Shown piece after piece: positions 1 to 6,881 of a stretch of DNA of 9,320 bases (position 1 is its first letter; each line of letters starts with the position of its first letter). This DNA comes from Planctomycetes bacterium UBA1662 (GTDB lineage Bacteria > Planctomycetota > UBA8108). The notes under the pieces are model-generated. The model saw only the letters and a program-made list of their open reading frames with translations. It was not told the origin of the DNA and ran no database searches. The stretch lies in contig DCKY01000241.1 of the NCBI GenBank assembly GCA_002320775.1, positions 1 through 9,320 on the forward strand. The letters run 5' to 3'. The position numbers were made by a program, and so were the translations under genes.

Positions 1-699
1 ACCAACGGCGCGCCTTCCTGGTGGGAGGTCGACCTGATGGACACCTACTACATCTCCTATATGCGGATCTGGAACCGGCTCGACTGCTGCAGCGAGCGCC
101 TGACGAATTTCACGATCACCGTGCTCGACTTCGAGCGCGAGATCGTCTGGGAGGAGACCTTCCTGCCAAATAACGAGCTGATGAACGGCCCCTTTCTGGA
201 GATCGAGGATGTCGAGAGCGAGGGCCAGTACGTGCGGGTCTCGATGCCCGGTCAGTACCTGAGCATCGCGGAGCTGGAGATTCTCCAGCCGACCGACGCT
301 CCTCCTCCTGTTCCGGATGAGATCTGCGACAACGGCCTCGACGATGACGAGGATGGCGACGCGGATTGCGACGACAGTGACTGCTCTGAGGAGGAGAGCT
401 GCCAGGGGCCGCCGGAGCCCGTCTTTGTGCGAGGCGATGCGGATGACAACGGCATTATCAACCTCACCGATGCGATCTTCAATCTCAACTACCTCTTCAT
501 CGGCGGCGCGGAGCCGACCTGTCAGGACTCCGCCGATGCTGACAACAACGGCAGCCTGCAGCTCACCGATGGAGTGTTCATTCTCATGTTCCTGTTCAAC
601 GGCGGAGCTCCGCCCCCGGATCCGGGGGCCGAGTGCGGAGTGGATCCGGCGGATCCCGCTGACGGGATGGCCTGCGATATCTACAATAGCTGTAATTGA
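1..699 (+). CDS. Secreted F-type lectin / dockerin-like protein, C-terminal part (5' end outside window)
   Basis: Frame 1 is open from the first base, so this is the last 232 residues of a longer protein; the ATG at 37 lies inside a domain and is not a credible start. Residues 1 to about 97 resemble the C-terminal two thirds of an F-type lectin (fucolectin/F5-8 type C-like) domain: WWEVDL, then NRLDCCSERL, then a closing strand with YVRVSMPGQYLSIAELEIL. R26, D28, C29-C30 and R33 match the RxDxxxxR fucose-binding signature with its vicinal cysteines; the partner His would lie just upstream of the window. A proline-rich linker leads to an Asp/Cys-rich MopE-like motif (residues 107-134), then a tandem dockerin-like module (142-232) ending in SCN. 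Seen: the motifs. Known: such lectins bind fucosylated glycans in a Ca-stabilised fold. Inferred: an exported glycan-binding protein. An enzyme domain could exist upstream. A strong terminator follows the stop codon. Confidence 0.93.
   Translation, partial: TNGAPSWWEVDLMDTYYISYMRIWNRLDCCSERLTNFTITVLDFEREIVWEETFLPNNELMNGPFLEIEDVESEGQYVRVSMPGQYLSIAELEILQPTDAPPPVPDEICDNGLDDDEDGDADCDDSDCSEEESCQGPPEPVFVRGDADDNGIINLTDAIFNLNYLFIGGAEPTCQDSADADNNGSLQLTDGVFILMFLFNGGAPPPDPGAECGVDPADPADGMACDIYNSCN
319..402 (+). other. MopE-like Asp/Cys-rich metal-binding motif (protein segment)
   Basis: This segment of the first gene encodes EICDNGLDDDEDG followed by further Asp residues and four cysteines in all (residues 109, 119, 124 and 134 of the visible part). 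The pattern CDNGxDDDxDGxxDCxDxDC is the known putative metal-binding repeat found singly or in series in myxobacterial and other environmental secreted proteins (Cu-binding MopE family). Here there is one copy, placed as a linker between the lectin and the dockerin-like module. It probably binds Ca or another divalent ion and may be stabilised by disulfides; the metal is not known. Confidence 0.8.
424..696 (+). repeat. Tandem dockerin-like module, copy in gene 1
   Basis: Two EF-hand-like loops, DADDNGIINLTD and DADNNGSLQLTD, start at 436 and 535, exactly 99 bases (33 residues) apart. Each is followed by a hydrophobic helix-like stretch ending in LF and a Gly-Gly turn. Cysteines lie after the first unit (PTC), after the second (AEC), and twice near the end (MAC, NSCN). 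The acidic positions 1, 3 and 12 of the dockerin type I loop are kept, with Asn at position 5. The stop codon follows one residue after the last Cys. Confidence 0.88.
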
Positions 700-736
700 G
701 CTTCGGGCTGTGGCCCGCGAGACTCTTTCACGGCGA

Positions 737-781
737 CCGAGCCCTGGAACCGGCTACCCGGCTCCAGGGCTCGGTTTTTTT
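737..781 (+). terminator. Rho-independent terminator of gene 1
   Basis: A perfect 12-bp stem pairs 737-748 (CCGAGCCCTGGA) with 763-774 (TCCAGGGCTCGG). The 14-nt loop can form a further CCGG/CCGG inner stem (750-753 with 758-761). Seven T residues follow directly at 775-781. It sits 37 bases after the stop codon of the lectin gene and should separate that transcript from the next gene. Confidence 0.95.
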
Positions 782-949
782 GCGGCTTCCTTTTTGGCAA
801 TTTCGGGCAGGGAACCTTCTTGATTGTACTGCCTTCGGCTTGGTGGTTTACTGGAGGGGGAAGGGTCGTTAGCCCATTGGATCGCCTTCTCTCGGGAGGC
901 TGCCGGGCTGCCATTTCATCATTCTATAGTCAACGAGTGTGCCGTGATC

Positions 950-964
950 AGGAGGTTTTCAATC
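950..964 (+). promoter_or_regulatory. Shine-Dalgarno site setting the start of the LamG protein gene
   Basis: A full AGGAGG lies at 950-955, with 9 bases between it and the ATG at 965. The reading frame is open further upstream to 824, but the residues from there on do not look like a signal peptide, whereas ATG 965 gives a clean one. This site therefore decides the start. The same AGGAGG with the same 9-base gap precedes the TPR gene at 4776. Confidence 0.88.
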
Positions 965-3900
965 ATGCTTCGCCAGGTGAGTCCATACTGTGTCGGTTTC
1001 TTATTCATCCTGTTTTTTTCAGCCCAGGAGAATCTCCAGGCTCAGGCGATAGCCCAATGGGATTTTGAGGGATCACTTGAGGCGACGACCCAGAACCTGG
1101 AGCTCATCGGCGACTTCGCCACGCCGGCGTTTGAGCCCGTTTTCGATTTCGAGGAGAAGGAGCTCAACGGTGATTTCGTCGAGGCCTGCAGGTTTGAGCA
1201 GGGTACCTATTTCAGACTCTCGCACGGGTTCAGTCCAAATGCCGGTGGAGCCTACGTCAACCAGTACACCCTGATCATGGACGTAATGTATCCGGAGGCC
1301 TTCGGCAAAGACGACCCCGATGGATTTCTCGGGACAGCTGGCTGGCAGGGTCTCTACCAGACAAATGAGTCCAACAGCAACGATGGTGACTGGTTTGTCA
1401 ATCCGGCAGGCGGGGTCGGTATCAGCGGTAACTACGGAGGCTCGGTTCCGGATGGCCAGTGGCACCGACTGGCGCTCTCGGTGGATCTTGTCGCTGGCAC
1501 CTACACCAGCTACGTCAACGGCGAGCGTGTGCAGCAGAACACGGGACAGACCGTGGATGGGAGATTCGCCCTGGGTGAGACGGTCCTGATCTTCGCTGAT
1601 GAGAACGGCGAGACCTCCGGCGGATATGTCAGCAGCCTGCAGATCCGGGATTCCGCGATGACCGATGCCGAGTTGGCGGCCTTCGGCGGCGCGACCGCCG
1701 AGGGAATTCCGCTTCCGGAATGCATTGGCCCGCGCTGCTGCCTGAATCGCCAGTTCAGGGCGAACTACATTGCCGATTCCAACGCGGTGGTCTGCTCCTG
1801 GGCGAGCCTCGAGGGGGACGAGTCCTTTCTCGTGCTTCGCAACGGAGAGCCGGTCAGCGAGACGCTCACAGGCGATACGGTCAGCTTCGAGGACAGGGAT
1901 CCTCCTGTCGGAGGAGTCGCCGTAGAATACGTTCTCCAGCACCTGCAGGGAGAAGCTGTCGAGGTCGCCTGTTCAGGTTCAGTGAACACCTTTGATTGTC
2001 CGGATCGTCTCGATTGCAGGGTCGGCCAGGCCGATTCTACCGTGGACCTGAGCTGGGGGGCAGGGGTGAATCTTCCCGTCTCCGGTTTCACTGTGAGCCG
2101 TGACGGAGAAGCGATCGCGGAACTGGAGGCCGGGGCGCTCAGCTATACCGATACGGTCGACGGAGCGGGGCGCTACAACTATACCATCTCGATTCTGTCC
2201 GAAGACGGGGCCATCTGCTCCGATGCTCTCTCCTGCCTGGCGATCGTTACGGGGATCGATCTCGGGCCGGGGGTCGATGGACTCCTCAATCAGTATGATT
2301 TCAACGGCGACCTGACCTCCTCAACGGGAGGGGCCGACCTGATAGCAGTAGCCTCGCCTCCGCTCGACCCGGCCCTGGATGAGCCGGAGGTGCTCTTCGA
2401 GGATGCCGACATCGGCGGCGAGGAAGCCGAGGTTGCCTTCTATAGCCGGGGTACCTTCTTCCGGCTCTTTACCGGATTCCCCCCAAATGGCGGAGGCAAT
2501 TATACCAACCAGTACACCCTGATCATGGACGTCATGTTTCCCGATGGCGCCCTGCTGGAGTCGGGCTGGGCAGCCTTCTACAATACCAACCCGCCCGCCG
2601 GCAACGATGGCGACTGGTTCCTGCAGGGAGCCAATCGCGGTATCGGTATCTCGGGGAATTACGGCGGTACGGTGCTTCCAGACACCTGGCATCGACTGGC
2701 CCTCGTGGTCGACCTGGTGGAAGGAACCTACACCAGCTACATCGACGGAACCCAGGTCCAGCAGAACACGGCCCAGGGGCTTGATGGCCGCTTCTCTCTC
2801 TATTCGATCAATGATGGGGAGCTCGAGGGAATCTCGATTTTCGCAGATGACAGCGGTGACAGCGCGAGCGGCTACGTGAACAGCGTGCAGATCCGTGACG
2901 TGGCCATGCCGGCCGGCGAGATCGCCGCCCTGGGCGGGCCGACGGCCGATGGCATTCCCGTTCTCGCTGAATATACCTGCCCGATGGCGCTTCAGTGCTG
3001 CGTTGACCGCGAGACGGGCGAGGTCGGCCTCACCTGGGCGGGCGGCGAGGGTATGGAAGGGCTCGAGATCTTCCGTGATGGAGAATCGATTGGCGCGATC
3101 GCCGGCGACGCGGCGTCTTTCAGCGATACCGACGCGGGCCCCGGCAGCCATGTGTACGAGCTTCGGTCTACCGGAGAAGAAAATTGCGGTAACCTGCCGC
3201 TGGTCTGCCAGGCGCTCATCTTCGATGTCGGCGACTCGATCCTCTACGAGGGTTTTGACTGCTACCGAACCGATGAAGACCTGGCTGCGGCCGGCTGGGA
3301 GTCGGTCGAGGTGAACGAGCCCCTCGAGGATCAGCGTTGGACTGTTACAAATCCTTCGAGCCGGGCCAACCCGCCCTCGGCCAATGGAATGCCGACAAGC
3401 GGTGGTTTTGTCATCTCCGAATACGCCGCGCAGAGCCTTGACGTTCCGGGCAGCGGGGTCTCACATGATCTGTGGAGCCCTGTTTTCAGTGGCGCCGGCC
3501 ACGAAGAGGTCTGGCTGCATTTCGACGCATCCGTTCAGCTCAACAACAACGGCGACGCGATTTTTGACGTCGACGTGACGGTGGACGATGGAGCGACCTG
3601 GAACAACGTCTTCCGCCGGATCGCTCCGGCTCGCATGGTCGAGCCTCTTCCATCGCTCGAGCTTGAAAACGCGGATGGAGCCTATGGCAGGCTCCATATA
3701 GACCTCTCCGAGTTCGCCGCGGGCGAGGAGGCCGTACGCTTCCGCCTGCGTCATTTCGAGCCCACCTGGGACTGGTGGATCGCCGTGGACAATGTCCTGG
3801 TGGACAGCAAGGCGCCCGGCGGCTCGATCGAGGTGCTGCCGATGGCCGACTTCGGCGACGAGGCCGTTCCCGATGATTGGGATGTCTATTCAGGTGACGA

Positions 3901-4717
3901 TTCCGATGGCCTGCGCCCGTGGAATGTCGATGACATCTGCGCGGTCTCCCTTCTGAATGCCGGCATCGGGTTTCCGGACATGGCTGATGGGCGGCAGCTC
4001 CATCACTTCGATGAGTTCTTCGCCATGGCGGACCCTGTCTGCACCGGGGATATCATGGATGAGTACATGTCGCTGCCTCCCATGGATTGCTCGGATTACG
4101 AGGAGGTTTTCCTGCATGTCCGCTCGGCGATCCTGGCCAGCGAAAGTACGCTCGCGGAGATCCTCTTGAGTCTCGATGGCGGAGAGACCTGGGAAGAGGA
4201 GCCGATCTTCACCTATTCCGGCGGCGCCCTGAGCGATCCGGAAGAGGATCCTTACTACAACGAGTTCGTCTTCGAGATCCCCCGCGCAGCGGGGCAGGAA
4301 GATGTTTCCATCGCCTTTCACTATTCAACCCTCACGCTTCCGGGCGTGCAGGCCTGGTGGGCGATCGATGACGTCGCTGTCACAGCAAACGGCGCGGAGG
4401 ACCCCGACCCGGGTCCCGGCGGCGGACAGGAGTTCATCCGCGGTGACGCCGATGACAACGGCAGCCTGCAGTTGACCGATGGAATCTTTATCCTGAACTT
4501 CCTCTTCCTCGGGGGAGGGACTCCGGGCTGCACCGAGTCAGCGGACGCCGATAACAACGGCAGCATCCAGCTGACCGATGGGATTTACATCCTGAACTTC
4601 CTCTTCCTTGGCGGCGATGCGACGCCGGCTCCAGGGGCGCTTGTCTGCGGACTGGATCCCGATGAGGCGGGAACCTTCCTTGACAGCGGATGTGAGGATT
4701 ATTCCAGCTGTCCGTGA
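965..4717 (+). CDS. Secreted multidomain LamG / Fn3-like / jelly-roll protein with C-terminal dockerin-like module
   Basis: The product is 1250 residues from ATG 965, chosen for its AGGAGG site and for the signal peptide it gives (hydrophobic core about residues 8-20, likely cleavage after AQA28). Approximate domain order: LamG-like 29-250; two Cys-flanked Fn3-like repeats 256-340 and 341-430; second LamG-like 440-668; third Fn3-like repeat 670-755; two MAM/choice-of-anchor-J-like jelly rolls 759-949 and 959-1142, each ending in a WW(I/A)(A/I)DxV motif; a Pro/Gly linker 1143-1156; and a tandem dockerin-like module 1157-1250 ending in SCP. The LamG domains share QYTLIMDVM, GISGNYGG, WHRLAL and YTSY. 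No catalytic motif was recognised. LamG folds commonly bind glycans or proteins, so an extracellular adhesive or matrix role is likely but inferred. It is the first gene of a probable three-gene transcript. Confidence 0.95.
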   Translation: MLRQVSPYCVGFLFILFFSAQENLQAQAIAQWDFEGSLEATTQNLELIGDFATPAFEPVFDFEEKELNGDFVEACRFEQGTYFRLSHGFSPNAGGAYVNQYTLIMDVMYPEAFGKDDPDGFLGTAGWQGLYQTNESNSNDGDWFVNPAGGVGISGNYGGSVPDGQWHRLALSVDLVAGTYTSYVNGERVQQNTGQTVDGRFALGETVLIFADENGETSGGYVSSLQIRDSAMTDAELAAFGGATAEGIPLPECIGPRCCLNRQFRANYIADSNAVVCSWASLEGDESFLVLRNGEPVSETLTGDTVSFEDRDPPVGGVAVEYVLQHLQGEAVEVACSGSVNTFDCPDRLDCRVGQADSTVDLSWGAGVNLPVSGFTVSRDGEAIAELEAGALSYTDTVDGAGRYNYTISILSEDGAICSDALSCLAIVTGIDLGPGVDGLLNQYDFNGDLTSSTGGADLIAVASPPLDPALDEPEVLFEDADIGGEEAEVAFYSRGTFFRLFTGFPPNGGGNYTNQYTLIMDVMFPDGALLESGWAAFYNTNPPAGNDGDWFLQGANRGIGISGNYGGTVLPDTWHRLALVVDLVEGTYTSYIDGTQVQQNTAQGLDGRFSLYSINDGELEGISIFADDSGDSASGYVNSVQIRDVAMPAGEIAALGGPTADGIPVLAEYTCPMALQCCVDRETGEVGLTWAGGEGMEGLEIFRDGESIGAIAGDAASFSDTDAGPGSHVYELRSTGEENCGNLPLVCQALIFDVGDSILYEGFDCYRTDEDLAAAGWESVEVNEPLEDQRWTVTNPSSRANPPSANGMPTSGGFVISEYAAQSLDVPGSGVSHDLWSPVFSGAGHEEVWLHFDASVQLNNNGDAIFDVDVTVDDGATWNNVFRRIAPARMVEPLPSLELENADGAYGRLHIDLSEFAAGEEAVRFRLRHFEPTWDWWIAVDNVLVDSKAPGGSIEVLPMADFGDEAVPDDWDVYSGDDSDGLRPWNVDDICAVSLLNAGIGFPDMADGRQLHHFDEFFAMADPVCTGDIMDEYMSLPPMDCSDYEEVFLHVRSAILASESTLAEILLSLDGGETWEEEPIFTYSGGALSDPEEDPYYNEFVFEIPRAAGQEDVSIAFHYSTLTLPGVQAWWAIDDVAVTANGAEDPDPGPGGGQEFIRGDADDNGSLQLTDGIFILNFLFLGGGTPGCTESADADNNGSIQLTDGIYILNFLFLGGDATPAPGALVCGLDPDEAGTFLDSGCEDYSSCP
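1259..1284 (+). repeat. Identical 26-bp direct repeat, first copy (in LamG domain 1)
   Basis: This sequence encodes NQYTLIMDV and recurs without a mismatch at 2507-2532, 1248 bases (416 codons) downstream in the same frame. It is the most strongly conserved DNA segment of an internal domain duplication, within domains whose remaining sequence has diverged considerably. Confidence 0.9.
2507..2532 (+). repeat. Identical 26-bp direct repeat, second copy (in LamG domain 2)
   Basis: Second copy of the segment at 1259-1284. Around it, the two LamG domains align over their whole length at protein level (for example GTxFRL, PNxGGxYxNQYTL, DGDWF, GISGNYGG, QQNT, DGRF, IFAD, VQIRD or LQIRD), which shows that LamG 2 arose by intragenic duplication. 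Confidence 0.9.
4433..4714 (+). repeat. Tandem dockerin-like module, copy in gene 2
   Basis: Two loops, DADDNGSLQLTD and DADNNGSIQLTD, start at 4445 and 4544, 99 bases apart. Both are followed by G-I-(F/Y)-ILNFLFLGG. The first 72 bases of the two units match at about 61 positions, so the unit duplication looks recent or homogenised. Four cysteines match those of the gene 1 module (GC, VC, GC, SCP at the end). A 17-bp run in the first unit (4455-4471) is identical to 545-561 in gene 1. Confidence 0.9.
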
Positions 4718-4760
4718 TTCTTTTCACGGTTCGAGTTGCATTGGTTTCTTCGGAAGCTCA

Positions 4761-4775
4761 AGGAGGTTGCCCTTC
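4761..4775 (+). promoter_or_regulatory. Shine-Dalgarno site setting the GTG start of the TPR gene
   Basis: AGGAGG at 4761-4766 is followed after 9 bases by GTG at 4776. The frame is open back to 4608, inside the previous gene, but those residues overlap the dockerin-coding region and are not credible. From GTG 4776 the product begins with a good lipoprotein signal peptide. Confidence 0.87.
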
Positions 4776-6881
4776 GTGAGAGGTCATCCGCAGGTCTTTC
4801 GTTTGTTCCTGGCAGCGCTTCTACTGCTTGCCTGCTCCGCGTGCCGGCCCGGCGCCGGCGATTCCGCCGGCAAGCCGGTCCCGAGGCTGCGGATCTACCG
4901 CCAGGAATTGCCGCCTGCCGAATGCTCCGAGGAATATTCCCGGATCAAGACGCTTGGGGCGAAGCGTGATTTCGAGGCGATGGCCGGGGCCTATCCGTCT
5001 CTACTGAACTGCCTGAGCGGCTCCTGGGGAGGCAAGGCCGATGGGCGTCTCTGTCCCTATCACTACAATCTCTGCCTGGCCCGCAACAACAGCCAGGGGC
5101 CGCTGAGGGCGTTGGCGGAGATCAACGCGGGAATCAAGGCCTGGCCGGAGAGCTTTCAGCACAGGGTTCTTTTCGCTTCGACACTGATGCGCATCGGGGT
5201 GTCTCGCTCGACCATACCTGAAGGGACGGATGAAGCGGTCGATATAGTCCTCGATCCCCTCTTTCACCCTCTGCTGAAAGAGATGAGGATCTCGCCCGAA
5301 TCGCTGCATGTGCAATGGGCCCACCTTCTGCTCCGGCTCAAACGAACAGGGGAAGGTTTCGCCCAGATCCAGAGGGCGCTCGAGCTGCAGCCGGATCATT
5401 TCAGGGCAAGGCATCTGAAGGCCAATTTTCTCGTCGCCCTTCAGCGGGGCAGGGAGGCGGTCGCTCTCACCAGGGAGCTTCTGAAGGAACGCCCGGAGGA
5501 TGGATCCCTGGAGATGATCCTGCTGAGCGGGTGCCTCGATACCGGCGAAACTGCCGAGGCGCTGGAGCTCTACGGACGGCTTCGATCCCGGTCCGGGACC
5601 GTGTTCTCCTCCCGCCTGAAGGTAAAGATCGCCGGTGGATTCAACTCTCTGAAACGCTACGCCGAGGCCCGGGAGCTTCTTCTGGAGGTGTTGATCGAGG
5701 ACCCTGAGGACTCAGGCGGCCTGCACCAACTGGCGACGGCCCTGCGCGGGCTGAAAATCCCGGCCGCCAGCCAGGCCTTGATCCGTCGGTCCAAGGAACT
5801 ACACGCCTACTTCTACGAGAGGCTTGAGGCTGATTCAGCCGCTCGTGGAAATCGCCTGGCCCAGTACGCCTTTAACCGGGCCAGGGCGCTCAATGAGCTG
5901 GACCGAACAGGAGAGCTTCTCCAGGTGCTTGACAAGGCCCTGGAGGTCAAGAAAGAGCTGGTTGATCTGCAGCTGATCAAGGCGGATGTTCTATTGCGTC
6001 TCGGGCGAACGGAATCGCAGCGAGCGGAGCTTGAACAGCTGGTTCTCGCGGAGCAGTGCCCCGCCATGATCCGGCTTGTGCTTGCGCGGCTCAGGCTGCG
6101 AGCTGGTGACCGGAAGGGAGCGGCGGAGCTGATCGAGGAGCCTCGCAAGAATCTTTCCATGCTCCTGAAAGACAGCCCCAGGCTGGGGGCTCACCTGCTT
6201 CGGATCGCCCGTGAGAGCGGAGATTTCGATGAGGTTTCGAGACTCGTCGATTTTCTTGATACCGCCGATCTGGGCTCCAACGGAAATCCTGAGGTCTCGA
6301 TGTTGTGCAAGGCCGAGGTCCACCTGCGTGAGGGCAGGCTCAAGGAGGCCCGTAGTATCCTGAACAGCAACTACCGCATGCTGGAGGGCGGAGACACCTG
6401 GGCAGGAACGCTGCGGCTCCTGGCGGGTTCGACGAATGCCCAGGATGAGGATCTAAGCGACCTTGTCGACCATCCGGAGGTGGCCCGGTCCGCGGCGGCC
6501 TTCAGTCATGTCGTCTCAACTCCCGCTATTGCCGATCTTCTCGAAAGGGCCGACAGGCTGCGGAGGGAGAGCGGCAAGCTCCTTGCGCGAATGCGGGGGT
6601 TCTCTGACGGCGATGTCCTGCCGCTCTGGCGCGAGCTGCTGCGGCTCTACCGTGAATCCGGAGCTTCGAGAAAGGCGCGGGAGACGGCCTGGTACCTCTG
6701 GCACCTTGACCCGGGCGGGCTGGAGGCTGCCCGGAGCCTTGTCAGCACCCTTCAGCGCGAGGAAGAAGTTCTCACCCGTCTCTACGTCCTTGAGAATGGT
6801 CTGAAGCGGCACCCGGCGGATGCCGGTCTCAAGGCCCTGCGTGAGCGGACAGTTCTTTTTCTTGGCATTGGAAAGCAGTGA
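4776..6881 (+). CDS. TPR-repeat lipoprotein
   Basis: The product is 701 residues from GTG 4776, supported by AGGAGG 9 bases upstream and by the N-terminus it gives: a short positive start, a hydrophobic core (residues 8-19) and the lipobox LLAC with Cys20 as the likely lipidated residue (SAC23 is an alternative). Four cysteines at 50, 79, 93 and 100 suggest a disulfide-bonded N-terminal region. From about 115 to the end it is mostly alpha-helical with degenerate tetratricopeptide-type repeats, clearest at 177-240 (ALELQPDHFRARHLKA is typical), 243-310, 366-425, 433-460, 505-535 and 617-690. TPR superhelices bind proteins, so a scaffold or assembly role on the periplasmic or outer surface is likely; the partner is unknown. 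It starts 58 bases after the LamG gene and overlaps the CRTAC1 gene by 4 bases, which suggests co-transcription and coupled translation. No enzymatic domain was seen. Confidence 0.94.
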   Translation: MRGHPQVFRLFLAALLLLACSACRPGAGDSAGKPVPRLRIYRQELPPAECSEEYSRIKTLGAKRDFEAMAGAYPSLLNCLSGSWGGKADGRLCPYHYNLCLARNNSQGPLRALAEINAGIKAWPESFQHRVLFASTLMRIGVSRSTIPEGTDEAVDIVLDPLFHPLLKEMRISPESLHVQWAHLLLRLKRTGEGFAQIQRALELQPDHFRARHLKANFLVALQRGREAVALTRELLKERPEDGSLEMILLSGCLDTGETAEALELYGRLRSRSGTVFSSRLKVKIAGGFNSLKRYAEARELLLEVLIEDPEDSGGLHQLATALRGLKIPAASQALIRRSKELHAYFYERLEADSAARGNRLAQYAFNRARALNELDRTGELLQVLDKALEVKKELVDLQLIKADVLLRLGRTESQRAELEQLVLAEQCPAMIRLVLARLRLRAGDRKGAAELIEEPRKNLSMLLKDSPRLGAHLLRIARESGDFDEVSRLVDFLDTADLGSNGNPEVSMLCKAEVHLREGRLKEARSILNSNYRMLEGGDTWAGTLRLLAGSTNAQDEDLSDLVDHPEVARSAAAFSHVVSTPAIADLLERADRLRRESGKLLARMRGFSDGDVLPLWRELLRLYRESGASRKARETAWYLWHLDPGGLEAARSLVSTLQREEEVLTRLYVLENGLKRHPADAGLKALRERTVLFLGIGKQ

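Noticed and set aside
430..633. Cellulosome dockerins
   Set aside because: The loops resemble dockerin type I, but the units carry extra conserved cysteines, are found on binding proteins rather than glycoside hydrolases, and no cohesin or scaffoldin is visible. I therefore call them dockerin-like only.
925..930. TATAGT as a possible -10 box for the LamG operon
   Set aside because: No matching -35 hexamer lies 16-18 bases upstream (the region is GCCGGG-rich). A promoter must lie in 782-950, but I cannot place it.
824..964. Upstream extension of the LamG protein reading frame to 824
   Set aside because: The 47 extra residues have no signal-peptide character and there is no ribosome binding site at 824; ATG 965 has AGGAGG at the right distance and gives a clean signal peptide.
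1073..1942. Long minus-strand open frames opposite the LamG gene (also 2321-3151, 3890-4321 and 7559-8398)
   Set aside because: These are antisense shadows of a high-GC coding frame. The products are rich in Arg, Gly, His and Val without recognisable domains, and the plus-strand frames encode clear families.
4608..4775. Upstream extension of the TPR reading frame into the LamG gene
   Set aside because: It overlaps the conserved dockerin-coding end in another frame and would bury the lipoprotein signal; GTG 4776 has AGGAGG 9 bases upstream.
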